From positions 1 through 16,502 of the forward strand of contig JBEIDK010000063.1 of NCBI GenBank assembly GCA_040383485.1: DNA of 16,502 bases, in the 5' to 3' direction. A model generated the notes under the pieces. The model saw only the letters and a program-made list of their open reading frames with translations, was not told the DNA's origin and made no database searches. The stretch is from JBEIDK01 sp040383485. Lineage in GTDB: Bacteria; Bacteroidota; Bacteroidia; UBA4408. This document shows positions 6,092 through 13,917 of the stretch, one piece after another. Numbering within the stretch: position 1 is the stretch's first letter; the number at the start of each line of letters is the position of its first letter. The position numbers and the translations under genes were made by a program.

Positions 6092-6230
6092 AATTCAAAT
6101 AGAAGAAAAAAACAAAATCATAAAAGGACTTGAAAAAGTGTATGAAAAACTTTTAGAATTTAAGAAAGCTAAAAATAGTGAATTAGTTATTTTGCGTGAC
6201 AACAAAATCGTAAAAATAAGACCTGAATAA
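6078..6230 (+). CDS. Small 50-residue protein, antitoxin-like by size and context
   Basis: ATG at 6078 opens a 50-codon frame ending TAA at 6228-6230. The translation begins MTTIEIQIEEKNKIIKGLEK, continues with a charged amphipathic helix (VYEKLLEFKKAKNS) and ends with two short strands (ELVILRDNKIVKIRPE). This ordered helix-strand pattern and a clean start and stop suggest a real gene. Its size, charge and position next to two toxin-antitoxin pairs suggest an orphan antitoxin, but I do not recognise a named family and that role is inference. No intact partner lies beside it: upstream is the broken frame at 5909-6091, downstream 219 bp without a gene. No good promoter element was found. Confidence 0.45.
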   Translation: MTTIEIQIEEKNKIIKGLEKVYEKLLEFKKAKNSELVILRDNKIVKIRPE

Positions 6231-6449
6231 CAACGCAATCCCCACTGCTCCAAAGCGACTCGCTGATGGTATCTATCAATGAATAATGAATTTGCCAATT
6301 AACTCTGCTATCAGATAATTGCCTCTAACAAACAACAACTTAAGGTACAAATAGCACTAGTACTTTTTAACGAATCTGCTGTAGTCACTCAAAACATAAT
6401 AGTTCATTTGAGGTATTATTTAGAAACATATGCCTAGTAGCACACTCAA
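6231..6449. other. Intergenic stretch with nothing recognisable
   Basis: No gene, promoter or terminator is recognised between the 50-codon ORF and the 3' end of the TPR-like gene on the - strand. The GC-richer patch at 6231-6275 contains only a 4-bp hairpin (AGCG/CGCT). I checked for an integron attC-like pair of RYYYAAC/GTTRRRY sites and saw none that convinces. Confidence 0.4.
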
Positions 6450-6881
6450 CTAAAAATACTTTTGATAAACCTTATTGATAATATTCTTATATTTATTAAG
6501 TTGTGGATTATCTGTTTCGAAATATAGGTCCTTTATCAATGGTTTATAATGGTCTTTTTTTAATTCTATATTTGAATTCACAAAACGTAATAATTCATCC
6601 ATTGCTTTATCTAGATTATGAATGCTTGCATAACAATTAAATAAACTAATTGATGCTAATTCAGATTCTGGTTTTAAAACAATAACTAATTCAAAGTATG
6701 GCAATGCATTAATAAACTTCTGTTCTAAAAAATAAATTGAACCCATTAAAGCAATTGGTAGATAGTCCTCGGGAAATTCTTGATGAACCTGTCTAACTAA
6801 AACAAGTGCTTCTTTATATCTTCCTTTATTAATTAATTTTATACTTCTATTTAATTTTAATTCCATTTCTCTATCTCTCAT
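6450..6881 (-). CDS. Small TPR-like protein
   Basis: A 143-residue all-helical cytoplasmic protein. Residues about 10-45 (KLINKGRYKEALVLVRQVHQ followed by EFPEDY) and 46-80 (ALMGSIYFLEQKFINALPYF, then ELVIVLKPES) follow the tetratricopeptide pattern of small residues at positions 8, 20 and 27 with a proline at the repeat end; a third, weaker repeat covers about 81-115. TPR proteins are protein-binding scaffolds; no enzymatic function is implied and the partner is unknown. Two starts are possible, ATG at 6881 or ATG at 6866 (five codons in); I kept the longer. It has its own promoter (6929-6957) downstream of ppk1, so it need not depend on ppk1 transcription. It marks the right edge of the accessory patch. 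Confidence 0.75.
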   Translation of the reverse strand: MRDREMELKLNRSIKLINKGRYKEALVLVRQVHQEFPEDYLPIALMGSIYFLEQKFINALPYFELVIVLKPESELASISLFNCYASIHNLDKAMDELLRFVNSNIELKKDHYKPLIKDLYFETDNPQLNKYKNIINKVYQKYF

Positions 6882-6908
6882 CTTTCATTAATTAATTTTG
6901 TTAACTAA

Positions 6909-6957
6909 TGCATAATACTATGCACACTCAAAGCTAGAAAGGAAAGTTACTCTTCAA
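6909..6957 (-). promoter_or_regulatory. Promoter of the TPR-like gene with a palindrome at the probable start of transcription
   Basis: On the - strand a perfect -7 element TAGCTTTG (6929-6936) lies 18 nt downstream of a -33 TTG (6955-6957). Transcription would start near 6922, which falls inside a perfect 6-bp inverted repeat TGCATA-atac-TATGCA (6909-6924). The leader to the ATG at 6881 would be about 40 nt, longer than for the other genes here. Confidence 0.5.
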
Positions 6958-7038
6958 CCAATAAATCCTTCAAGAAATTTAATAATTATTATTCTTCTAA
7001 GTTTTTATTCTAATTCAAATTAAACCTTGTATATGACC

Positions 7039-9084
7039 CTACCCACGCTTCAAATAATTATAAATATCTTCCTGTGCCCTCACTGGCTTGTCATCTGTAG
7101 TTTTATAAATATTCTGCTGTTCGCCTTCAATAATTCTCGACTTAGTATTATCTGCAAATTGTATGTCGAAAATTTTTCTTAACTGTTTTTGAATATTGCT
7201 ATCGTATATAGGAACGGCAACTTCACTGCGGTGGTCTAGGTTACGTATCATCCAGTCGGCCGATGAAATATAGTAAAGTGGTTCTCCCTTATTTGCAAAA
7301 ATAAATACCCTACTGTGTTCCAAATACCTATCAACTATACTTATAATTTCAATATTCCCTTTGCACTTTTTACTATCAGGCACCAACGAACAAATACCTC
7401 TTACAATTAATTTAATTTTAACTCCTGCCTCCGCTGCTTCATATAACTTTAAAATTATATCCTCATCCACCAGGCTATTCATCTTACAATGAATATAGGC
7501 TACTTTGCCTTCCTTTGCATTTTTTATTTCTTTATCAATCATTAGCTCATACCTTTTACGCATGTAAAATGGAGCTACCAACAAATGCTTGTATTTTCCT
7601 ATTTTTAAATTATCAGAATAAAATTCGAAGAGTGAATTTACTTCATTTGTAATTCTAGCATCAGCAGTAAGCAAGCTAAAGTCGCTATAAACTTTTGCTG
7701 TTTGTTCATTAAAATTTCCAGTACCTATGTGAGCATATTGCTTTAACTTTGTGCCTTCCTTTTTTGTAATCAGAAATATTTTTGAATGTACTTTTAAATT
7801 CGGCACTCCGTAAATCACTATAGCGCCTTCTTCGCGCAATTTACTGGCCCAATATAAGTTGTTTTCCTCATCAAAACGGGCTTGCAATTCAACAATTACA
7901 GTTACTTGTTTTCCATTTTTTATTGCATTGAGTAAGGCATTTAATATTTTAGAATTTGTAGCCACCCGATACAGGGTTATTTTAATACTTATTACATCTG
8001 GGTCAATAGATGCTTCGCGCAATAAATCTATAATGTGGTTGTAAGTATGATAAGGAAAGTGAAGCACAATATCGTTTTTTTGTAGCACTTTTAATATAGA
8101 CTTTTTATGGTCGAATGCAGGATGTGTAATTGGTGGTTGACTTTTATAAACCAAATTTGATTTGCCAACATCAGGAAACTTAGCAAAATCTTTAAAATTA
8201 TGGTATTTACCACCCGATGCCAACACCTTATCATCACCCAATTTTAATTTTGTTTTTAAAAAATTGAACATTTCAAGAGGCATGTTTTTATCATAAGTAA
8301 ACCTTACAATTCTTGCAACTTTTCGGCCCTTCAAACTTTTTGTAATTTTTTCAATAATGCTTTGCGATAGGTCATACTCAATTTCTAGTTCCGCATCTCG
8401 AGTTATTTTTATCATATACGATTCAATAACATCATAGTCAAAAATGTAAAAAATATCTTTTAAACCATATCTGATTACATCGTCTAACAACATGATGTAA
8501 TTTTTTATACCCACTTTTGGTAACACTACAAACCTTGATAAAATATGTGTTGGTAGCTCTATAAGTGCATAATGTACTTTTTTAGTATTATTTTTTTTGA
8601 GACGAATAAAAAGATACGACGACTTATCACGTAAGAATGGAAAATTTCCGGTTTCTTTAATCATGATAGGTACCAAAAATGGCAATACAGAATTTTGAAA
8701 ATAATTATTTACAAATGTTTCTTGCGTTTTGCTCAATTGCTTTTCATCCACAATAAAAGTTTGCTTGGCTGCAAGTTCGGTTACCTTTTCCTGATATATA
8801 TCTTCGAGCATCCCTTGTTGTTCAATAACTATATTTTGAATTTTAGCTACCAGGTCTTTTGCATTTTCTCCAATCAGTTCGCGCGATTTCCAGCCCATTT
8901 TTAAAATACGAAGCAATGTTGCTACACGCACCCTAAAAAATTCATCACGATTATTTGAAAATATGCCCAAAAAACGGAAGCGTTCAATCAATGGTACATC
9001 TTTGTCTATTGCTTCTTGCAATACACGTTCATTAAACGATAACCAGCTAATATCTCTATTGATGAAATTCTTATTTTTATTCAT
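7039..9084 (-). CDS. ppk1: Polyphosphate kinase 1
   Basis: Reversibly polymerises the gamma-phosphate of ATP into inorganic polyphosphate; usually membrane-associated or cytoplasmic. At 681 residues it is close to the E. coli length (688). Seen in order: the N-terminal signature INRDISWLSFNERVLQEA; the middle domain with SIKITLYRVA; VHSKIFLITKKEG; the autophosphorylated histidine in YAHIGTGNFNEQTAK (H452); the second essential histidine in RYLEHSRVFIFAN (H590); and SSADWMIRNLDHRSEVAVP near the end. All catalytic landmarks are intact. The frame extends upstream to a TTG at 9105, but that codon lies inside the -7 promoter element (9103-9110), so ATG at 9084 is the start. No ppx exopolyphosphatase gene is beside it. 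It diverges from tex across a 158-bp spacer. Confidence 0.96.
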   Translation of the reverse strand: MNKNKNFINRDISWLSFNERVLQEAIDKDVPLIERFRFLGIFSNNRDEFFRVRVATLLRILKMGWKSRELIGENAKDLVAKIQNIVIEQQGMLEDIYQEKVTELAAKQTFIVDEKQLSKTQETFVNNYFQNSVLPFLVPIMIKETGNFPFLRDKSSYLFIRLKKNNTKKVHYALIELPTHILSRFVVLPKVGIKNYIMLLDDVIRYGLKDIFYIFDYDVIESYMIKITRDAELEIEYDLSQSIIEKITKSLKGRKVARIVRFTYDKNMPLEMFNFLKTKLKLGDDKVLASGGKYHNFKDFAKFPDVGKSNLVYKSQPPITHPAFDHKKSILKVLQKNDIVLHFPYHTYNHIIDLLREASIDPDVISIKITLYRVATNSKILNALLNAIKNGKQVTVIVELQARFDEENNLYWASKLREEGAIVIYGVPNLKVHSKIFLITKKEGTKLKQYAHIGTGNFNEQTAKVYSDFSLLTADARITNEVNSLFEFYSDNLKIGKYKHLLVAPFYMRKRYELMIDKEIKNAKEGKVAYIHCKMNSLVDEDIILKLYEAAEAGVKIKLIVRGICSLVPDSKKCKGNIEIISIVDRYLEHSRVFIFANKGEPLYYISSADWMIRNLDHRSEVAVPIYDSNIQKQLRKIFDIQFADNTKSRIIEGEQQNIYKTTDDKPVRAQEDIYNYLKRG

Positions 9085-9102
9085 AATGATTTTACCGAAT
9101 TG

Positions 9103-9110
9103 CAAATGTA
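9103..9110 (-). promoter_or_regulatory. Bacteroidota -7 element of ppk1 (TACATTTG)
   Basis: A perfect TAnnTTTG match on the - strand, 18 nt upstream of the ATG at 9084. No clear -33 element. It decides the ppk1 start, because the upstream TTG (9103-9105) is part of this box. Confidence 0.6.
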
Positions 9111-9172
9111 TTAAGCAATTACAATTTAAGGTATGATTGACTAAAATTTAATATTAAGAAAAATAGTAAGTG

Positions 9173-9196
9173 TTTAATAATAAAAATATTATTAAA
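9173..9196. repeat. Perfect 10-bp inverted repeat between ppk1 and tex
   Basis: TTTAATAATA (9173-9182) and TATTATTAAA (9187-9196) are exact reverse complements around AAAA. It lies in the divergent spacer, 63 bp behind the ppk1 -7 element and about 23 bp before a weak -7-like TAGGTTTA (9219-9226) for tex. It is pure AT, so chance is not excluded. Confidence 0.5.
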
Positions 9197-9242
9197 TCTG
9201 TTTATCATTACTATTTTATAGGTTTACCATTCAATATTTTTT

Positions 9243-11366
9243 ATGATAGAGGATAAGATTTCGGGGCTACTAAACATAACAAAAAAGCAAGTGGGTGCTG
9301 CACTACAATTATTTGCCGATGGTTGCACCATACCATTTATTGCAAGATACAGAAAAGAAAAAACTGGCACCCTCGATGAGGTGCAACTAGAAAATATATT
9401 TAAGCTAAACAAGCAATTTGTAGAGTTAGAAAAACGAAAAGTATTTATAAAAGAAAGTATTGACTCACAGCAAAAGCTAACCGATGATTTAAAGTTGCAA
9501 ATTGATAATGCCTCCGATTTACAAGAGCTTGAAGACATTTACTTACCTTATAAAACAAAACGAAAAACGCGTGCTGTAAAAGCCATTGAACAGGGACTAG
9601 AGCCTTTGGCAAATATTATTTGGCAACAAAAAGTTCATGTAAATAATGAAGTAATAAGTAAGTTCATCAACAAACAAAAAGATGTAAATTCAAATGAAGA
9701 TGCTTTGCAAGGCTCATTAGATATAATTGCAGAACGTATCAATGAAAATGCAATGGTGAGAACAAATTTAAGAACACTTTTTTTTGATAAAGCCATTATT
9801 ACTGCCAAGGTAGTGAAAGCAAAAATGGAAGAAGCCATTAAGTTTAAAGATTATTTTGCAATTGAAGAACCGATTGCAAAAGTGCGTCCGCACAGGTTTT
9901 TAGCTATCTTAAGAGGTAACAATGAAGGGTATTTAAAGATGAGCATTGCTCCTAACGAAGAAATTGCAATCAGCATCATCAATAGAAATATCATTCATTC
10001 ACCAGTAAACTCAAGTCTTTTAAAGCAAGCTACTGAAGATGCCTACAAGCGATTGTTAAAACCATCGTTAGAAAATGAAACCATACATCACTATAAACTA
10101 AAAGCTGATGTAGAGTCAATTGAAGTATTTGCCTCAAACGTAAAACAATTGTTGTTGGCCTCTCCATTAGGAAACAAAAGGGTTATGGCCATTGACCCAG
10201 GTTTCAGAACCGGTTGTAAAGTAGTATGTTTAGATGGCAATGGAAAACTTTTAAATAACGAAACGCTGTATCCGCTCAACGGCAAGGACGAAGCAATAGC
10301 TGCAAAAAGCAAGATTTATAACAAGTTAGAAATTTTTAAAATAGAAGCCATAGCCATTGGTAATGGCACCGGAGGCCGCGAAACGGAGCAGTTTATCCGC
10401 AACATGAAGCTGCCTAAAGAAATTATTATTGTAATGGTTAATGAAAGTGGAGCGTCTATTTATTCGGCATCGAGTGTGGCTCGTGAAGAATTTCCGGAAT
10501 ATGACATTACGGTTCGTAGCGCTATTTCTATAGGAAGACGACTTATTGACCCATTAGCTGAATTGGTTAAAATTGAACCGAAATCAATTGGGGTAGGTCA
10601 ATACCAGCATGATGTAGATGCCGATTTGTTGAATGAGAAGCTAACTTTTACTGTGAGTAGTTGTGTAAATTCAGTAGGAATAAATTTAAATACTGCCAGC
10701 AAGGAATTGCTTTCGTATGTGTCGGGGATTGGTGCTGTACTTGCAAAAAATATTGTTGAGTATAGAAATAAAAATGGAGCATTTACAAGTCGTGAAAAAC
10801 TAATTGATATTCCTAGAATGGGTTTTACAACCTTTACGCAATGTGCGGGATTTTTGCGTGTTCCTGCCTCAGAAAATATACTTGATAACACAGCAGTACA
10901 TCCAGAAAGTTATCAAATAATAAAAAAAATGGCGCAGGACTTAGGTTGCGACTTAAATGAATTTATTACTGAGAAAAAGTTCTTGAGTATTGACTTAAAT
11001 AATTATGTAACAGAAAAAAATGGACTACCTACCTTAACAGATATAATTGAAGAACTTAAAAAACCCGGACGCGACCCACGCAAGCAGTTTAAAGTAGTTT
11101 CGTTTAGCGATAATATTACAAAGCCCGAGCACTTGGTAAAAGGAATGATTATGAATGGAGTGGTAACAAATATTACAGCATTTGGATGTTTTGTTGATAT
11201 TGGAGTTCATCAAGATGGCCTAGTACATATAAGTCAAATAACCAATGGGTTTATTGATGACCCAGCAAAAATTGTGAGTGTTGGACAGGCAGTAAGAGTA
11301 AAGGTTGTAGAGGTAGAACTAGATAGAAAACGAATTCAATTGAGTATGAAAGATGCGATGTTGTAA
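9243..11366 (+). CDS. tex: Tex-family RNA-binding transcription accessory protein
   Basis: A 707-residue Tex/YhgF protein, a nucleic-acid-binding factor linked to transcription and RNA metabolism in the cytoplasm. Domains in order: the helical Tex N-terminus (about 1-190, with TIPFIARYRKEKTGTLDEVQ); a YqgF/RNase H-like domain (313-440, starting VMAIDPGFRTGCKVVCLDG); helix-hairpin-helix repeats (480-545, LNTASKELLSYVSGIGAVLA and FTSREKLIDIPRMG); and a C-terminal S1 domain (633-704, GMIMNGVVTNITAFGCFVDI and DGLVHISQI). The order and near-usual length (E. coli 773) make the call firm. A weak -7-like TAGGTTTA lies 16 nt upstream of the ATG. The gene converges on the cyclase gene with only 10 bp between the stops and no obvious terminator. 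Confidence 0.96.
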   Translation: MIEDKISGLLNITKKQVGAALQLFADGCTIPFIARYRKEKTGTLDEVQLENIFKLNKQFVELEKRKVFIKESIDSQQKLTDDLKLQIDNASDLQELEDIYLPYKTKRKTRAVKAIEQGLEPLANIIWQQKVHVNNEVISKFINKQKDVNSNEDALQGSLDIIAERINENAMVRTNLRTLFFDKAIITAKVVKAKMEEAIKFKDYFAIEEPIAKVRPHRFLAILRGNNEGYLKMSIAPNEEIAISIINRNIIHSPVNSSLLKQATEDAYKRLLKPSLENETIHHYKLKADVESIEVFASNVKQLLLASPLGNKRVMAIDPGFRTGCKVVCLDGNGKLLNNETLYPLNGKDEAIAAKSKIYNKLEIFKIEAIAIGNGTGGRETEQFIRNMKLPKEIIIVMVNESGASIYSASSVAREEFPEYDITVRSAISIGRRLIDPLAELVKIEPKSIGVGQYQHDVDADLLNEKLTFTVSSCVNSVGINLNTASKELLSYVSGIGAVLAKNIVEYRNKNGAFTSREKLIDIPRMGFTTFTQCAGFLRVPASENILDNTAVHPESYQIIKKMAQDLGCDLNEFITEKKFLSIDLNNYVTEKNGLPTLTDIIEELKKPGRDPRKQFKVVSFSDNITKPEHLVKGMIMNGVVTNITAFGCFVDIGVHQDGLVHISQITNGFIDDPAKIVSVGQAVRVKVVEVELDRKRIQLSMKDAML

Positions 11367-11376
11367 GTAGTAATGA

Positions 11377-13347
11377 TTAATACATTTCATTCTCATACCT
11401 TAATTTAATTTCTTCTATTCTTAAATCCTTCTTAGGCTGTCTATTTTCAATACAATAGTTTGTATAGTATTTATGGTTGGTTAAGAATTTAACTTGAATT
11501 GCGTCCCATTGTTTTCTTGTACTAATTTTCCCTTCAGTAATCAATTCATTCATCAATGTATTTGAAATTTCTTCAAAATCATCTCTTCCCAAATAATCTA
11601 AGTCGGCATCGCACAATATTCTTTCTAATTGTGTTTTTGCGTTCTGAGGTATTTGAGTAGCCAATATCAAATCGCAGATTACTTTTATTTGGGCATCGTT
11701 ATATCCAAATTGAGGAAGCAGTTCTCTTGCTTTTTCGGCACCTATTGGTTCATTATTATCATATTGATGCAAGAATCCAGAATCATGAAAAAGTGCAGCC
11801 GTTTTTAGAATAAAAATTTCTTCGCCAGTAATATTTTCTGCAATAGCAATGCGTTCAACTGCGTCTCTAACATCAAGGGTATGGTGCAATCCATGATAAG
11901 TATAATTGCCTTTTAACCCAGTCTCTAGGTGTTCAATAATATACTGTTCTGCTTTTTTATAATTAAATTTACTATACAACTGATATGCTAATTTTTGACT
12001 AAATATTTCGTTTGGCTCAATACCTTTTTCATCAACGGACAAATTTAATTTAATTTTATCTACATAGTACATATCAATCTCACCTTTATTCTTGGCTTGT
12101 ATTTTACCCCTGTAGGAACAATCAAAAAAATCTTTTATTATTTCAAAGGTGGTACCTGAAATATTCACCCTTCCTGGTTGGCCTGAGCTTTCCATTCTAT
12201 TTGCAATATTAACGGTATCGCCCCAAATGTCATATGCAAATCTCTTTGTTCCTATAACACCTGCTATTAATTCACCTGTATGTATTCCAATTCTTACTTG
12301 CCAAAAATGTTTGCCTTCATTAATTCTTTCGTTTTTAATGCCATCCATGTAACGTTGCATTTCTAATCCTGCAAGCACAACGTCAAACGCATTACTTTTA
12401 TTTCGAATAGGAACTCCGCCGGCGCACATATAGGCATCACCCATGGTTTTTATTTTTTCAACATTGTATTTTTCAATTATTTCATCAAATTTACTAAAAG
12501 CAGTATCTAACTCAGCTACTAATTCTTGTGGTCTTAATTTTTCAGAAACAGTGGTAAAGCCTACAAAGTCAGTAAACATTACTGATGCTGTTCTGTAACT
12601 TCTTGCTTGTGCTTTGCCTCTTGATTTTAGTTCTTTAATCGTGTCGGCAGGTAAAATATTTAGTAATAATGTATCTGCTCTATTTTTTTCTTTTTCGGCC
12701 TCCTCTTTTTGTTTTAAAATTTCCTGATTTTGTTGTGAAATTTTGTCAGTACGCTCCCGTACCATCTGTTCTAAAATATTTTTTTGTTTGGTAACCCTCG
12801 AAACCCTACTTTCATAATAATATAATGACCATAATACTATAACAACAATGCATAGCGAAATAAACCACCATGTATAATAAAATGGTGGATTAATGGTTAT
12901 TATTATAGAAGCACTTTGAGTACTCCATTTCCCTTTTTTATTGGCTGCTTGCACAACAAAAAAATATTTGCCTGGCGATAGGTTGTAATAGTTAGCAAAA
13001 TGATTTCTGCCTGCTTCAATCCATTCTTCGTCTAAACCCTGAAGCTTATACCTAAAAATAGTTCTGTTGCTGTCTTTGGCATTTATAGCCGAAAATTCAA
13101 TTTGAAAAAACTTATCGCGATAATTTAAATTTACCTGTTGATTTTCAGTCTGTATTTGTTTCTCTAAAAAACCTTTTCGCTTGTTTTGCAGCGATGATTG
13201 CAATACATTAACTTCTACAATTACAGCTTTTAGTAAGTTATTTTTTGCAGCAATTTTAGATTGAGCATGAATATTTATTGTTTGAAAACAAAATAAAAAT
13301 GCCCAAAACAACAGACCATATTTTAATGAAAGTTTATGGGGCATCAT
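11377..13347 (-). CDS. Membrane adenylate cyclase with Y_Y_Y sensor and C-terminal HD phosphohydrolase domain
   Basis: Numbering here counts from ATG at 13347 (656 residues). Residues 5-29 are a signal peptide ending at INIHAQ; about 70-155 match a Y_Y_Y domain (FRYKLQGLDEEWIEAG, LSPGKYFFVVQAAN); 158-179 are a membrane helix; 180-245 a coiled coil ending in NILPADTIKELK. The class III cyclase (248-432) has both metal aspartates (D260 in MFTDFVGFT, D304 in KTMGDAYM), the adenine-selecting pair K300 and D373 (YDIWGD), and N380/R384 (NIANRM), so it should make cAMP as a homodimer. An HD domain follows: YHGLHH (H485, H488, H489), FHD (H521, D522), DADLD (580-584). The propeller repeats that usually precede Y_Y_Y are absent. 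An earlier GTG at 13380 or ATG at 13356 is possible; the start chosen gives a 14-nt overlap with the exosortase gene. Confidence 0.88.
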   Translation of the reverse strand: MMPHKLSLKYGLLFWAFLFCFQTINIHAQSKIAAKNNLLKAVIVEVNVLQSSLQNKRKGFLEKQIQTENQQVNLNYRDKFFQIEFSAINAKDSNRTIFRYKLQGLDEEWIEAGRNHFANYYNLSPGKYFFVVQAANKKGKWSTQSASIIITINPPFYYTWWFISLCIVVIVLWSLYYYESRVSRVTKQKNILEQMVRERTDKISQQNQEILKQKEEAEKEKNRADTLLLNILPADTIKELKSRGKAQARSYRTASVMFTDFVGFTTVSEKLRPQELVAELDTAFSKFDEIIEKYNVEKIKTMGDAYMCAGGVPIRNKSNAFDVVLAGLEMQRYMDGIKNERINEGKHFWQVRIGIHTGELIAGVIGTKRFAYDIWGDTVNIANRMESSGQPGRVNISGTTFEIIKDFFDCSYRGKIQAKNKGEIDMYYVDKIKLNLSVDEKGIEPNEIFSQKLAYQLYSKFNYKKAEQYIIEHLETGLKGNYTYHGLHHTLDVRDAVERIAIAENITGEEIFILKTAALFHDSGFLHQYDNNEPIGAEKARELLPQFGYNDAQIKVICDLILATQIPQNAKTQLERILCDADLDYLGRDDFEEISNTLMNELITEGKISTRKQWDAIQVKFLTNHKYYTNYCIENRQPKKDLRIEEIKLRYENEMY

Positions 13348-13900
13348 TAGTTGCATTTTGTAATTTGGTTTCCTTACCACTTAAATTTACATACCAAATC
13401 CAGATGAGTAATACACATAAATAAAGTAAATTATTAAAGACGTATTTGTGGTTAAACTCTACCCACTCATTGTGAGAAGCAGAAATAATACACAGCACAG
13501 CTACCCTTAGAGCATTAATAAAATTAATAAAAAATAAGCCTAATACTATAAACCATAATCTAAGTTTTGCGCTACCTTTGTAGGCAAGAATTAACCCAAT
13601 ATAAGTAACCATTACACCAACGCCAATGCATGCTGGGCCAACCCAAACACCTTCTTTACCAGCAATGTTTAAATATGCTCCTCTCCAAATAATGTCATAT
13701 CCCATTAGTTTTAGCAAGTAAAAACTCATCCAATTTACAAAGTTCAAAATAGCGTCCATCATTATCTCCCACTTTGCTTTAAATGGAATTACTACTTGAC
13801 TAGCCTTAAGCAGCACCTTCCAAATACCATAAACAACTATCATTTTTACAATGAAGTTTATGAGTGGTTCTTTGTAATATTTTTTAATTGTGTCTATCAT
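13334..13900 (-). CDS. Archaeosortase/exosortase family protein
   Basis: A 188-residue polytopic inner-membrane protein with about five hydrophobic segments, expected to process and anchor proteins carrying a C-terminal sorting signal (tripartite motif, membrane helix, basic tail). The family's catalytic triad is visible: C91 in GPACIGVGVMVTY, R132 in INALRVAVL and H151 in FNHKYVFNN. I cannot assign one of the named Bacteroidota subfamilies (XrtF, XrtK, XrtN, XrtX, XrtY) with confidence. The promoter element at 13918-13925 lies 17 nt before the ATG. Its end overlaps the cyclase gene, so the pair is an operon. No polysaccharide genes or protein with a sorting tail lie in the window, so its substrate is elsewhere or it is a dedicated enzyme for a nearby unseen target. 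Confidence 0.85.
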   Translation of the reverse strand: MIDTIKKYYKEPLINFIVKMIVVYGIWKVLLKASQVVIPFKAKWEIMMDAILNFVNWMSFYLLKLMGYDIIWRGAYLNIAGKEGVWVGPACIGVGVMVTYIGLILAYKGSAKLRLWFIVLGLFFINFINALRVAVLCIISASHNEWVEFNHKYVFNNLLYLCVLLIWIWYVNLSGKETKLQNATNDAP

Positions 13901-13917
13901 GATTTTTTGTAAAAGTG

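Noticed and set aside
6095..6298. 67-codon frame on the - strand
   Set aside because: It is antisense to the 50-codon ORF at 6078-6230 and its sequence is not protein-like; read as a shadow.
6228..6420. Integron attC-like site, suggested by single-orientation toxin-antitoxin modules and the AACAACGC motif after the small ORF
   Set aside because: I could not find a paired RYYYAAC and GTTRRRY with the imperfect inverted structure between them, here or after the other modules, and no integron integrase is present.
9085..9105. ppk1 starting at TTG 9105
   Set aside because: That codon is part of the -7 element TACATTTG (9103-9110); transcription would start downstream of it.
9224..9538. 104-codon serine/cysteine/phenylalanine-rich frame on the - strand
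   Set aside because: Antisense to the 5' end of tex; its composition is the usual mirror of a lysine/glutamate-rich gene. The similar - strand frames inside tex (9635-9838, 10091-10312, 10598-10891) and ychF (14651-15133, 14962-15201, 15167-15448) were dropped for the same reason.
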